DNA of 64,000 bases, from positions 930,001 through 994,000 of the forward strand of contig NZ_AP028669.1 in assembly GCF_041154485.1 (NCBI RefSeq). The letters are read 5' to 3'. This document shows positions 25,159 through 33,872 of the stretch, one piece after another. The stretch is from Variovorax sp. V93. GTDB taxonomy: Bacteria; Pseudomonadota; Gammaproteobacteria; Burkholderiales; Burkholderiaceae_C. How positions within the stretch are numbered: position 1 is the stretch's first letter; each line of letters starts with the position of its first letter. The position numbers were made by a program, and so were the translations under genes. The notes under the pieces are model-generated. The model had not been told where the DNA came from, did not search any database, and saw only the letters and a program-made list of their open reading frames with translations.

Positions 25159-25186
25159 CTTGCATTGCCCTGCGGCATCCCCAGAT
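25159..25186 (+). promoter_or_regulatory. Sigma-32-type heat-shock promoter of hslVU
   Basis: CTTGCAT (25159-25165), a 13-bp spacer and CCCCAGAT (25179-25186) fit the RpoH consensus CTTGAAA-N11-16-CCCCATnT closely. Predicted transcription start is about 25193, at the ATG of 25194. The protease it precedes is a classical RpoH target. Confidence 0.65.
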
Positions 25187-25193
25187 GGCTTCG

Positions 25194-25739
25194 ATGGAAC
25201 AGTTTCACGGCACCACCATCGTGAGCGTGCGCCGCAAGACCCCCCAGGGCGACCAAGTCGCCATTGGCGGGGACGGGCAGGTCACTCTCGGCAATATCGT
25301 CATCAAGGGCACCGCGCGCAAGGTGCGGCGGCTCTATCACGGCAAGGTGCTCGCGGGCTTTGCCGGCGCCACGGCCGACGCCTTCACGCTCTTCGAGCGC
25401 TTCGAGGCCAAGCTCGAGAAGCACCAGGGGCACCTCACCCGCGCCGCCGTCGAGCTCACGAAAGACTGGCGCACCGACCGCGTGCTGCGCAAGCTCGAGG
25501 CCATGCTGGCCGTGGCCGATGCCACCACCTCGCTCATCATCACCGGCAATGGCGACGTGCTGGAACCCGAAGACGGCGTGATCGCCATCGGCTCCGGCGG
25601 CGCCTACGCCCAGTCCGCCGCCAAGGCGCTGATCGACAACACCGAGCTCACGGCCGAGCAGATCGTGCGCAAATCGCTGGCGATAGCCGGTGAAATCTGC
25701 ATTTACACGAACATGAACCACACGGTGGAAGCGCTCTGA
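25194..25739 (+). CDS. hslV: ATP-dependent protease proteolytic subunit HslV
   Basis: Dodecameric threonine protease of the HslUV (ClpQY) complex that degrades misfolded and regulatory proteins. The 181-residue sequence [14 protein letters not shown] is processed so that Thr (first T of TTIVSVRR) becomes the catalytic N-terminus. Other hallmarks are GDGQVTLG, the conserved [17 protein letters not shown] and the [10 protein letters not shown] turn. The ORF also has an ATG at 25185, but the heat-shock -10 overlaps it, so 25194 is preferred. hslU follows 2 bp downstream. Confidence 0.95.
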   Translation: MEQFHGTTIVSVRRKTPQGDQVAIGGDGQVTLGNIVIKGTARKVRRLYHGKVLAGFAGATADAFTLFERFEAKLEKHQGHLTRAAVELTKDWRTDRVLRKLEAMLAVADATTSLIITGNGDVLEPEDGVIAIGSGGAYAQSAAKALIDNTELTAEQIVRKSLAIAGEICIYTNMNHTVEAL

Positions 25740-25741
25740 CC

Positions 25742-27070
25742 ATGTCCATGACCCCGCAGGAAATCGTCTCCGAGCTCGACAACCACATCGTCGGCCAGCC
25801 CGCCGCCAAGCGCGCCGTGGCCATTGCGCTGCGCAACCGCTGGCGCCGCCAGCAGGTCGAGGAGAAGCTGCGCACCGAGATCACGCCCAAGAACATCCTC
25901 ATGATCGGCCCCACGGGCGTGGGCAAGACCGAGATCGCACGCCGCCTTGCGCGCCTGGCGGATGCGCCCTTCATCAAGGTGGAAGCCACCAAGTTCACCG
26001 AGGTGGGCTATGTCGGCAAGGATGTCGACTCGATCGTTCGCGACCTGGCCGAGATTGCCGTCAAGCAGACGCGCGAGGCCGAGAGCGCCAAGGTGCGCGC
26101 ACGGGCCGAAGATGCCGCCGAGGACCGCATCCTCGACGTGCTGCTGCCTCCCGCGCGCGGCGCCGACGGCGCAACGCCGGCGCTGGACGGCCCCAACCCC
26201 ACGCGGCAGGCCTTCCGCAAGAAGCTGCGCGAGCACCAGCTCGACGACAAGGAAATCGAGCTCGACCTGGCCGAAGCCCGCGCGCCGCTCGAGATCATGG
26301 GCCCGGCCGGCATGGAGGAAATGACCGAGCAGCTGCGCGGCATGTTCGGCCAGCTCGGCGGCGGCAAGCGCAAGACGCGCAAGCTCAAGATCGCCGAGGC
26401 GATGCGTCTGCTGATCGACGAGGAAGCGGCCAAGCTCGTCAACGAGGACGAGATCCGCACCCAGGCCATCACCAACGCCGAGCAAAACGGCATCGTCTTC
26501 ATCGACGAGATCGACAAGGTCGCCACGCGCAGCGAGGCCCAGGGCTCCGACGTGTCGCGGCAGGGCGTGCAGCGCGACCTGCTGCCGCTGGTCGAGGGCA
26601 CGGCCGTGAGCACCAAGTACGGCGTGGTGCGCACCGACCACATGCTTTTCATCGCGAGCGGCGCCTTCCACCTGAGCAAGCCGAGCGACCTGATTCCCGA
26701 GCTGCAGGGGCGCTTTCCGATCCGTGTCGAGCTGCAATCGCTCTCGGTGTCCGATTTCGAGAGCATCCTCACGCAGACCCGCGCCTCGCTCGTGAAGCAG
26801 TACCAGGCGCTGCTCGCCACCGAGGGCGTCACGCTCGAATTCACGCCCGACGGCGTGAACCGCCTGGCCACCATCGCGTACGAGGTCAACGAGCGCACCG
26901 AGAACATCGGCGCACGCCGTTTGTCGACCGTGATGGAGCGCCTGCTGGATGAGGTAAGCTTCGACGCGACCCGCATCGAGGGGCAGACCATCCGCATCGA
27001 TGCCGCTTATGTCGACGAGCGCCTTGCGGCACTAAGTCACGACGAAGATCTTTCGCGCTTCATCCTCTGA
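25742..27070 (+). CDS. hslU: ATP-dependent protease ATPase subunit HslU
   Basis: Hexameric AAA+ unfoldase that feeds substrates into HslV. The 442-residue protein has Walker [10 protein letters not shown] (about 60), the pore GYVG motif in [15 protein letters not shown], the intermediate I-domain (about 110-230), Walker [11 protein letters not shown], sensor 2 in [15 protein letters not shown], and the C-terminal tail ending LSRFIL that docks into HslV. Length and order are standard. Co-transcribed with hslV from the RpoH-type promoter. Confidence 0.97.
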   Translation: MSMTPQEIVSELDNHIVGQPAAKRAVAIALRNRWRRQQVEEKLRTEITPKNILMIGPTGVGKTEIARRLARLADAPFIKVEATKFTEVGYVGKDVDSIVRDLAEIAVKQTREAESAKVRARAEDAAEDRILDVLLPPARGADGATPALDGPNPTRQAFRKKLREHQLDDKEIELDLAEARAPLEIMGPAGMEEMTEQLRGMFGQLGGGKRKTRKLKIAEAMRLLIDEEAAKLVNEDEIRTQAITNAEQNGIVFIDEIDKVATRSEAQGSDVSRQGVQRDLLPLVEGTAVSTKYGVVRTDHMLFIASGAFHLSKPSDLIPELQGRFPIRVELQSLSVSDFESILTQTRASLVKQYQALLATEGVTLEFTPDGVNRLATIAYEVNERTENIGARRLSTVMERLLDEVSFDATRIEGQTIRIDAAYVDERLAALSHDEDLSRFIL

Positions 27071-27129
27071 AGCTGCTTTGCGGCCCCTGTAACGGCGGCC
27101 GCGCTTCACGCATCACATTCATTGCGTGA

Positions 27130-27199
27130 GCTAAGTGCTTAATTCTCAACGAAATTCGCCGATTTCCAGGTTTGGAAATCGGCGCTAAGTCGTTGATTC
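27130..27199. repeat. Palindrome flanked by direct repeats before mraZ
   Basis: A perfect 11-bp inverted repeat CGCCGATTTCC / GGAAATCGGCG (27157-27167 and 27174-27184) is bracketed by two 16-bp direct repeats, GCTAAGTGCTTAATTC at 27130 and GCTAAGTCGTTGATTC at 27184 (13 of 16 identical). No T-run follows the hairpin, so a simple terminator role is doubtful. A weaker TCACGCA/TGCGTGA hairpin lies at 27106-27129. Confidence 0.6.
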
Positions 27200-27227
27200 C
27201 ATTACAAAAAATAGCACCAACGGCCAG

Positions 27228-27255
27228 TTGCGTCTGAAGTGTTTCCTGCTACAGT
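27228..27255 (+). promoter_or_regulatory. Candidate promoter of the dcw cluster
   Basis: TTGCGT (27228-27233), 16-bp spacer, TACAGT (27250-27255). The -10 overlaps the first of four AGTG repeats, so MraZ binding would compete with RNA polymerase. Confidence 0.45.
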
Positions 27256-27292
27256 GCAAAAAAGTGCAGTTAAGTGGGAAAAAGTGCGGGTG
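27253..27292 (+). promoter_or_regulatory. Phased repeats, likely MraZ-binding boxes
   Basis: AGTG occurs at 27253, 27263, 27273 and 27283, an exact 10-bp period, each in an A-rich context. MraZ of other bacteria binds 10-bp-spaced GTGGG-type repeats upstream of its own gene. Only the third repeat here is AGTGGG; the others vary after AGTG. Confidence 0.65.
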
Positions 27293-27339
27293 GTGCCTCT
27301 TTCGGGTGCTGCGGCATTCCCAATACAGGGGTTCTGGTC

Positions 27340-27768
27340 GTGTTTCAAGGCGCTTCATCGCTCAGTCTGGATGCCAAGGGGCGGCTCTCCGTGCCGACCC
27401 GGCATCGCGACGTCCTGAGCGCCACGGCGGGCGGCCAGCTCACGATCACCAAGCATCCGCACGGCTGCCTCATGGTGTTCCCGCGTCCCGAGTGGGAGAA
27501 ATTCAGGGAGCGCATCGCCGCGCTGCCGATGTCGGCACAGTGGTGGAAGCGCGTCTTCCTCGGCAACGCCATGGACGTGGAGATGGACGGCACCGGACGC
27601 ATCCTGGTGTCGCCCGAACTGCGTGCCGCCACGGGCATCGTGCGCGACACGCTGCTCCTGGGCATGGGCAACCACTTCGAGCTCTGGGACAAGGCGACCT
27701 ACGAGGCCAAGGAGGCCGAGGCCACCCAGGGCGAGATGCCGGATGTGTTTCAGGACTTCGCGTTCTGA
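27340..27768 (+). CDS. mraZ: Transcriptional regulator MraZ
   Basis: First gene of the division/cell-wall cluster; a ring-forming DNA-binding protein that represses its own operon. The 142-residue protein holds two AbrB-like SpoVT repeats, each with the DxKGRxxxP-type motif: [16 protein letters not shown] (N-terminal) and [15 protein letters not shown] (C-terminal). GTG start chosen because [13 protein letters not shown] is the normal beginning; the open frame starts earlier, inside the binding repeats. rsmH begins 8 bp after the stop. Confidence 0.93.
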   Translation: MFQGASSLSLDAKGRLSVPTRHRDVLSATAGGQLTITKHPHGCLMVFPRPEWEKFRERIAALPMSAQWWKRVFLGNAMDVEMDGTGRILVSPELRAATGIVRDTLLLGMGNHFELWDKATYEAKEAEATQGEMPDVFQDFAF

Positions 27769-27776
27769 GGACCGAC

Positions 27777-28703
27777 GTGAACACTCCATGGACCCATACG
27801 ACCGTGATGCTGAACGAAGCGGTGGAAGCCCTTCTTTCCGGCAGCACGGCAGCCACCGGCACCTACGTGGATGCGACCTTCGGGCGTGGAGGGCATGCGC
27901 GCGCGATCCTCGCGCGGCTGGCGCCGGAAGGCAGGCTGATCGCATTCGACAAGGATGCGGAAGCGGTGGCCGAAGCAGCGCGCATCTCGGATGCGCGTTT
28001 TTCCATCCGGCACCAGGGATTCCGTTCGCTGGGCGAATTGCCCGATGCCAGCGTGGCGGGCGTGCTGATGGACCTGGGCGTGAGTTCGCCGCAAATCGAC
28101 AACCCGGTGCGCGGTTTCAGTTTTCGTTTCGACGGTCCGCTCGACATGCGCATGGACACCACGCGCGGCGAGAGCGTGGCCGATTGGCTGGCAACGGCCG
28201 AACTTCAGCAGATTGCAGAGGTGATCCGTGACTATGGCGAAGAACGGTTTGCTGTTCAGATTGCAAAGGCGATTGTTGCTCGCAGACAAGAACGGGGCGC
28301 AATTTCAACCACCACCGAACTGGCCGAGCTCGTGGCTGGCGCGGTCAAAACCCGCGAGCCGGGCCAGAACCCTGCAACGCGCACATTTCAGGCTTTTCGG
28401 ATTTTCATCAACGCCGAGCTTGAAGAGCTGCAACAGGCGCTAGAGGCAAGTCTTTCCGTGCTGCAACCCGGAGGCCGGCTCGCGGTGATCAGCTTCCATT
28501 CGCTGGAAGACCGCATCGTGAAGCAGTTCATCGCCAGGCACTCGAAGGAGGTGTACGACCGCCGCGCGCCGTTCGCCGCCCCCAAGGCCATGAAGCTGCG
28601 CGCGCTCGAGCGCATCAAGCCCTCGGCCGAAGAGGTGAGCGGCAACCCGCGCTCGCGCAGCGCGATCCTGCGCGTGGCCGAGCGCACCGCCGAGTCTGTC
28701 TGA
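27777..28703 (+). CDS. rsmH: 16S rRNA m4C1402 methyltransferase RsmH
   Basis: Methylates N4 of C1402 in the ribosomal P site, fine-tuning decoding. The 308-residue protein begins [19 protein letters not shown]. It shows the SAM motif [16 protein letters not shown], then [30 protein letters not shown], the hallmark of the family, and [14 protein letters not shown] near the C-terminus. GTG start at 27777 with GAGGA upstream. Formerly mraW. ftsL begins one base after its stop. Confidence 0.96.
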   Translation: MNTPWTHTTVMLNEAVEALLSGSTAATGTYVDATFGRGGHARAILARLAPEGRLIAFDKDAEAVAEAARISDARFSIRHQGFRSLGELPDASVAGVLMDLGVSSPQIDNPVRGFSFRFDGPLDMRMDTTRGESVADWLATAELQQIAEVIRDYGEERFAVQIAKAIVARRQERGAISTTTELAELVAGAVKTREPGQNPATRTFQAFRIFINAELEELQQALEASLSVLQPGGRLAVISFHSLEDRIVKQFIARHSKEVYDRRAPFAAPKAMKLRALERIKPSAEEVSGNPRSRSAILRVAERTAESV

Positions 28704-28704
28704 C

Positions 28705-29052
28705 ATGGCCCGCCTCAACCTGCTCCTGCTGCTCGCGGTGGTCGCCTCCGCGCTCTACCTCGTGCACACGCAGTACCTGTCGCGCCAGCTCTACACCGAG
28801 CTCGACCGCACCCAGCAGGAAGCCCGCCGGCTCGAGCTCGACCACGACCGGCTGCAGGTGGAAAAGCGCGCGCAGGCTACGCCATTGCGCGTGGAGAAGC
28901 TGGCCAAGGAGCAGCTGCAGATGCGCACCACCACGCCGGCCATCACGCAGTACGTGCGGCCCGACGGCACGGTGATCCCGGCCGTGGTGGCGCCGCCGCC
29001 GGCGCCGCCTGCGACGCCAGCGGCCAAACCCGTCGCGAGGACCCAGCGATGA
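28705..29052 (+). CDS. ftsL: Cell division protein FtsL
   Basis: Small bitopic divisome protein that forms a complex with FtsQ and FtsB and activates FtsW-FtsI. The 115-residue sequence has a short N-terminus, one transmembrane helix (LNLLLLLAVVASALYLVHTQY) and a periplasmic coiled coil (about 30-70). The C-terminal 25 residues are Pro/Ala-rich and probably disordered. The stop is overlapped by an ATG (ATGA at 29049). Confidence 0.92.
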   Translation: MARLNLLLLLAVVASALYLVHTQYLSRQLYTELDRTQQEARRLELDHDRLQVEKRAQATPLRVEKLAKEQLQMRTTTPAITQYVRPDGTVIPAVVAPPPAPPATPAAKPVARTQR

Positions 29053-29129
29053 GCGCCGCGCCGGGCCGTCCCAAGCAAGCTCGCTCCCGCTCGGCGGGAA
29101 GGCGCGCAGCGCCAAGGGTGCACCAATGA
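29049..29129 (+). other. 26-codon coupling frame made of repeat sequence between ftsL and ftsI
   Basis: An open frame starts with the ATGA overlapping the ftsL stop and ends with the ATGA overlapping the ftsI start. Its sequence resembles a GC-rich palindromic intergenic repeat (GCTCGCTCCCGCTCGGCGGG core). The peptide is Arg/Ala-rich and probably meaningless, but the frame would carry ribosomes from ftsL to ftsI. Confidence 0.45.
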
Positions 29130-30874
29130 GCCGTCGCAGCGTCCGCTACACCACCAGTCCCTTGCTCGCGAGCAAGACGCCTGTCTGGCGCAGCAAGTTC
29201 ATCGTCGCCGGCATCGCCTTCGGCTTCGTGGTGCTCGCGGGCCGGGCCGCCTACGTGCAGGTGTTCAACAACAGCTTCTTCCAGCGGCAGGGCGAAGTGC
29301 GCTTTGCGCGCACGCTCGAGCTGCCGGCCAACCGCGGGCGCATCCTCGACCGCAACGGCCTGATCCTGGCGTCCAGCGTGGTGGCGCCGAGCATCTGGGC
29401 CATTCCGGAAGACATCGAGCGCGACGACCCCGAGGTGCGGGCCAAGCTCAAGCAGGTGGCCAAGCTGCTCGAGATGCCGCAGAAGGACTTCGACAAGAAG
29501 CTCGAGGACGAGGACAAGACCTTCGTCTGGATCAAGCGCCAGGTCGACGAGCCGATCGCCAAGCAGATTGCTGCGCTCAACCTCAAGGGCATCTACCAGC
29601 GCAAGGAATACAAGCGCCAGTACCCCGAGGGCGAGGCCGCGGCGCACGTGGTGGGCTTCACCAACGTCGAGGACAACGGACAGGAAGGCATCGAGCTCTC
29701 TTTCAACAAGGAGCTGGCCGGCAAGGCCGGCTCGCGCCGCGTCATCAAGGACCGCCTGGGCCGCGTGGTCGAGGGCGTGGGCGAGCAGGTGCCGCCGGTC
29801 GACGGCAAGGACATCCAGCTCAGCGTCGACAGCAAGGTGCAGTTCTTCGCCTACCAGAAGCTGCGCGACGCGGTGACGGCGCGCAAGGCCAAGGCCGGCA
29901 GCGTGGTGGTGCTGGATGCGGTCACCGGCGAGGTGCTGGCGCTGGCCAACTATCCGAGCTACGTGCCCGACAAGCGGCAGAACCTCACGGGCGAGCAGCT
30001 GCGCAACCGCGCGCTTACCGACACCTTCGAGCCCGGCTCGACCATGAAGCCGATCACCGTGGCCATGGCGCTGGAGGCCGGCCGCGTGAAGCCCTCCACG
30101 CTGATCGAGACCTCGCCCGGCCGCTTCCAGCTGGGCGGCTTCACCATCAGCGACACGCACAACTACGGCACGCTCACGGTCGAGGGCGTGATCCAGAAGT
30201 CGAGCAACGTGGGTGCGCTCAAGATCGCCCAGAAGATGACCCCGCACGAGATGTGGGACACCTACACGGCGCTCGGCTACGGCCAGAAGCCGCAGATCCA
30301 GTTCCCCGGCGCGGTCACGGGGCGCCTGCGCCCGTGGAAGACCTGGAAGCCGGTCGAGCAGGCCACCATGGCCTATGGCTACGGCCTGTCGGCGTCGCTG
30401 TTCCAGATGGCGCATTCGTACACCGCCTTCGCGCACGACGGGGCCATCATTCCGGTCACCATCCTCAAGAGCACCGAGTCGCCCGTGGGCGTGCGGGTGT
30501 TCTCGCCGTCGAACGCGCTGGCCGTGCGCAAGATGCTGCAGATGGCGGCCGGCCCGGGCGGCACTGGCACGCGCGCGCAGACCATCGGCTACTCGGTCGG
30601 CGGCAAGTCGGGCACCGCCCACAAGCAGGTTGGCAAAGGTTACGCGAGCAACAAATATCGCGCCTGGTTCACCGGCATGGCACCGATCGAAAAGCCGCGC
30701 ATCATCGTCGGCGTGATGATCGACGAGCCGAGCGATGGCCAGTATTTCGGCGGCGTGGCCGCCGCGCCCGTTTTCAGCGAGGTCGTGCAGCAGACCCTGC
30801 GCATGATGAACGTTCCGCCCGACCTCGCGGTCAAACCGCTGGTGGTGACGCAAGGCGTCGACGAGAGCTTCTGA
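29126..30874 (+). CDS. ftsI: Peptidoglycan transpeptidase FtsI (PBP3)
   Basis: Septal cross-linking enzyme and beta-lactam target, inner membrane facing the periplasm. The 582-residue protein has one N-terminal transmembrane helix (about 27-46), the pedestal domain starting ANRGRILDRNG, and the transpeptidase domain with all three motifs: STMK (catalytic Ser), SSN and KSGT. Length is typical. It pairs with FtsW encoded further down the cluster. Confidence 0.97.
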   Translation: MSRRSVRYTTSPLLASKTPVWRSKFIVAGIAFGFVVLAGRAAYVQVFNNSFFQRQGEVRFARTLELPANRGRILDRNGLILASSVVAPSIWAIPEDIERDDPEVRAKLKQVAKLLEMPQKDFDKKLEDEDKTFVWIKRQVDEPIAKQIAALNLKGIYQRKEYKRQYPEGEAAAHVVGFTNVEDNGQEGIELSFNKELAGKAGSRRVIKDRLGRVVEGVGEQVPPVDGKDIQLSVDSKVQFFAYQKLRDAVTARKAKAGSVVVLDAVTGEVLALANYPSYVPDKRQNLTGEQLRNRALTDTFEPGSTMKPITVAMALEAGRVKPSTLIETSPGRFQLGGFTISDTHNYGTLTVEGVIQKSSNVGALKIAQKMTPHEMWDTYTALGYGQKPQIQFPGAVTGRLRPWKTWKPVEQATMAYGYGLSASLFQMAHSYTAFAHDGAIIPVTILKSTESPVGVRVFSPSNALAVRKMLQMAAGPGGTGTRAQTIGYSVGGKSGTAHKQVGKGYASNKYRAWFTGMAPIEKPRIIVGVMIDEPSDGQYFGGVAAAPVFSEVVQQTLRMMNVPPDLAVKPLVVTQGVDESF

Positions 30875-30876
30875 GC

Positions 30877-32430
30877 ATGCTGACACTCACTTCCCCCTCG
30901 CTCGCCGCGCTCTGGCTCAAGGAGCGCGTGCAGGGCGCGCTGCATGCGGACAGCCGGCCGGTGGGCGCGGGCGACGGCTTCATCGCCTGGCCCGGCGCGG
31001 CCACCGACGGGCGCAGGCACGTGGCTTCGGCACTGGCGCAGGGCGCTGCGGCCTGCCTGGTCGAGCACCAGGGCGTGGAGGCCTTCGGCTTCGATGGCGA
31101 CGAGCGCATTGCAAGCTACCCGGGGCTCAAGGCCGCCACCGGTCCGATCGCATCGGCCTTCTACGACGACCCCTCGGCCGCGCTCGAAGTGCTGGCCGTG
31201 ACCGGCACCAATGGCAAGACCTCCACCGCATGGTGGCTCGCCGAATCGCTCTCCGCGCTGGCCGTGCCCGGCGGCGTTCGCGCGCCGCGGCTCGACGGCA
31301 GCGCCGAGCGCGGCGTGCCTTCTCCCTGCGCGGTGATGGGCACGCTGGGCATCGGCGTGCCGCCGGAGCTCGTCTACACAGGCCTCACCACGCCCGACCC
31401 GGTGATGATGCAGCGCGAACTGCGCGCGCTGGTGGAGCGCGGCTTCGGCGCCTGCGCCATCGAAGCCTCGTCGATCGGCATCGCCGAACGCCGGCTCGAC
31501 GGCGCGCGCATCGCGGTGGCGGTGTTCACCAACTTCACGCAGGACCATCTCGACTACCACGGCAGCATGGAGGCCTACTGGCAGGCCAAGGCCGAGCTGT
31601 TCCGCTGGCCCGGCCTGCGCGCCGCGGTGATCAACATCGACGACGTGCACGGCGCCAGCCTGTGCGCGAACCTGCTCGAGGCCGGCATCGGCGCGCTCGA
31701 CGTCTGGACCGTCTCGGCCGCCGGCGCGCCGGCGCGGCTCATGGCGCGCGACGTCGGCTACGACGCGCAGGGCCTGCGGTTCTCGGTGGCCGAGCACGAC
31801 AACGACGCCGTGGAGCGCATGTCGACCGGCCTGATCGGCCAGTACAACGTGGCCAACCTGCTGGGCGTGCTCGGCACGCTGCGGGCGCTGGGGCTGTCGC
31901 TCGCGCAGGCCGTGACGGCCTGCGCCGGGCTCACCAGCGTGCCGGGCCGCATGGAGCGCGTGGGCGCGGCTGCCAATGCGCCGCTGGCCGTGGTCGACTA
32001 TGCCCACACGCCCGACGCGCTCGACAAGGCACTGGCCGGCCTGCGCCCGCTCGCGCAGCAGCGCGGCGGCGCGCTCTGGTGCGTGTTCGGCTGCGGCGGC
32101 GACCGCGACCCGATCAAGCGCCCGATGATGGCGGCCGTGGCCGAGCGCCAGGCCGACCGCGTGATCGTGACCAGCGACAACCCGCGCAGCGAGAACCCCG
32201 ACGCGATCATCAGCCAGGTGCTGCTCGGCCTCGCGCGCCCCGAAGCGGCCCAGGTGCAGCCTGACCGCGCGGCCGCCATCGCCGACGCCATTGCGCAGGC
32301 CGCACCGCAGGACGTGGTGCTGCTCGCCGGCAAGGGCCATGAAGCCTGGCAGGAAATCGCCGGCCAGCGCATTCCGTTCTCGGACCGCATCCATGCGCTC
32401 GATGCACTCACCCGGCGAGGTGCCGCATGA
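30877..32430 (+). CDS. murE: UDP-MurNAc-tripeptide synthetase MurE
   Basis: Adds meso-diaminopimelate to UDP-MurNAc-L-Ala-D-Glu. The 517-residue enzyme has the ATP loop TGTNGKTST (about 109), the carbamylated-Lys segment YWQAKAELF, and DNPRSENP, the motif that selects meso-diaminopimelate rather than lysine. The substrate-recognition N-terminal domain is slightly extended in the loop after the P-loop (VPGGVRAPRLDGS). Starts 2 bp after ftsI; its stop overlaps murF (ATGA). Confidence 0.96.
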   Translation: MLTLTSPSLAALWLKERVQGALHADSRPVGAGDGFIAWPGAATDGRRHVASALAQGAAACLVEHQGVEAFGFDGDERIASYPGLKAATGPIASAFYDDPSAALEVLAVTGTNGKTSTAWWLAESLSALAVPGGVRAPRLDGSAERGVPSPCAVMGTLGIGVPPELVYTGLTTPDPVMMQRELRALVERGFGACAIEASSIGIAERRLDGARIAVAVFTNFTQDHLDYHGSMEAYWQAKAELFRWPGLRAAVINIDDVHGASLCANLLEAGIGALDVWTVSAAGAPARLMARDVGYDAQGLRFSVAEHDNDAVERMSTGLIGQYNVANLLGVLGTLRALGLSLAQAVTACAGLTSVPGRMERVGAAANAPLAVVDYAHTPDALDKALAGLRPLAQQRGGALWCVFGCGGDRDPIKRPMMAAVAERQADRVIVTSDNPRSENPDAIISQVLLGLARPEAAQVQPDRAAAIADAIAQAAPQDVVLLAGKGHEAWQEIAGQRIPFSDRIHALDALTRRGAA

Positions 32431-33857
32431 GCCATTCGCCGATGATGTTCACGCTGGCCCAGGCGCAGCAATGGATTCCGGGCGCACGCCTGGTGGGCGA
32501 CCCGGCAACCACCATTGCCCGCGTCCATACCGACACCCGCACGCTCGCCGAGGGCGACTTGTTCGTGGCGCTCAAGGGCGAACGCTTCGACGCCAACGAA
32601 TTCCTGGCCGATGCCAAGGCGCGTGGCGCCGTCGCCGCCGTTGCGCACGGCGGCCTCGAGGCGGCCGGCCTGGCCGGCCTCGAGGTGCCCGATTCGCTGG
32701 CCGCGCTCGGCGCGCTCGGCGCCGGCTGGCGCGCGCAGTTCGATCTGCCGCTGATCGCCGTGACGGGCAGCAACGGCAAGACGACCGTCACGCAGATGAT
32801 CGCGGCCGTGCTCGTGGCCTTCAGGGGCGATCGCGCACTCGCGACGGCCGGCAATTTCAACAACGAGATCGGCGTTCCGCTGACGCTGCTGCGCCTGCGC
32901 GCGAAGCACCAGCATGCGGTGGTCGAGCTGGGCATGAACCATCCGGGCGAGATCGCACGGCTGGCGGCCATCGCGCGTCCGACCGTCGCGCTGGTCAACA
33001 ACGCGCAGCGCGAGCACCTGGAGTTCATGGCCACCGTGGAAGCCGTGGCGCTCGAGAACGGCGCGGTGTTTTCCTTCGTGCCGGAGGACGGCACCGCGGT
33101 GTTCCCGCATGGCGACGAGTTCGCCCCGCTGTGGAACGACATGGCACGCGAGGTGGCCACGCGCCGCTGCATGACCTTCGGCGAGCAGGAAGACGCCGAC
33201 ATCTCGCTGGTGGCCGCCGAATGGCGGCAGGGCGCATGGCAAGCGCGCATCCGCACGCCGCTGGGCGACTTCGATGCGCAGCTGCACATCGCGGGCCGGC
33301 ACAACGTCGTCAATGCGCTGGCAGCCACCGCGTGTGCGCTCGCCGCCGGCATTCCGCCCGAAGTCATTGCCCGCGGCCTCACGGCCTTCGCGCCGGTCAA
33401 GGGCCGCTCCAAGGCGAGCGCGGTGGTGCTGCCCGGCGGGCATTCGCTCACGCTGGTGGACGACAGCTACAACGCCAATCCCGATTCCGTGCGCGCGGCC
33501 ATCGACGTGCTTGCGGCCTTGCCCGGCCCGCGCCTGCTGGTGCTCGGCGACATGGGCGAGGTCGGCAACCGCGCGCCCGAGTTCCATGCCGAGGTCGGCG
33601 ACTGGGCGCGCCAGCGCGGCATCGAGGCCGTGTATGCGCTCGGCGCCGAAACCGCGCACAGCATCGCGGCCTTCAACGGCGGCGACAACGGCCGCCATTT
33701 CCCGGACATCGAGGCGCTCGTCGCCGCGGTGCTGGCGCGGCTGCCCCAGGTGGGGAGCGTGCTCGTCAAGGGTTCGCGCTTCATGAAGATGGAGCGCGTG
33801 GTGCAGGCGATCGAGCAATCACGACAACAACAAAAGGAGGCCGGTCATGACGCATGA
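32427..33857 (+). CDS. murF: UDP-MurNAc-pentapeptide synthetase MurF
   Basis: Adds D-Ala-D-Ala to the UDP-MurNAc-tripeptide, finishing the stem peptide. The 476-residue ligase has the N-terminal half-Rossmann domain with HTDTRTLAEGDLFVALKGERFDANEF, the P-loop TGSNGKTTVT (about 112), GMNHPGEIARL, HNVVNALAA and the C-terminal DDSYNANPDSVRAA. Length is standard. Substrate comes from MurE and Ddl encoded in the same cluster. Confidence 0.96.
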   Translation: MSHSPMMFTLAQAQQWIPGARLVGDPATTIARVHTDTRTLAEGDLFVALKGERFDANEFLADAKARGAVAAVAHGGLEAAGLAGLEVPDSLAALGALGAGWRAQFDLPLIAVTGSNGKTTVTQMIAAVLVAFRGDRALATAGNFNNEIGVPLTLLRLRAKHQHAVVELGMNHPGEIARLAAIARPTVALVNNAQREHLEFMATVEAVALENGAVFSFVPEDGTAVFPHGDEFAPLWNDMAREVATRRCMTFGEQEDADISLVAAEWRQGAWQARIRTPLGDFDAQLHIAGRHNVVNALAATACALAAGIPPEVIARGLTAFAPVKGRSKASAVVLPGGHSLTLVDDSYNANPDSVRAAIDVLAALPGPRLLVLGDMGEVGNRAPEFHAEVGDWARQRGIEAVYALGAETAHSIAAFNGGDNGRHFPDIEALVAAVLARLPQVGSVLVKGSRFMKMERVVQAIEQSRQQQKEAGHDA

Positions 33858-33872
33858 GCCGCGCGACACCAC

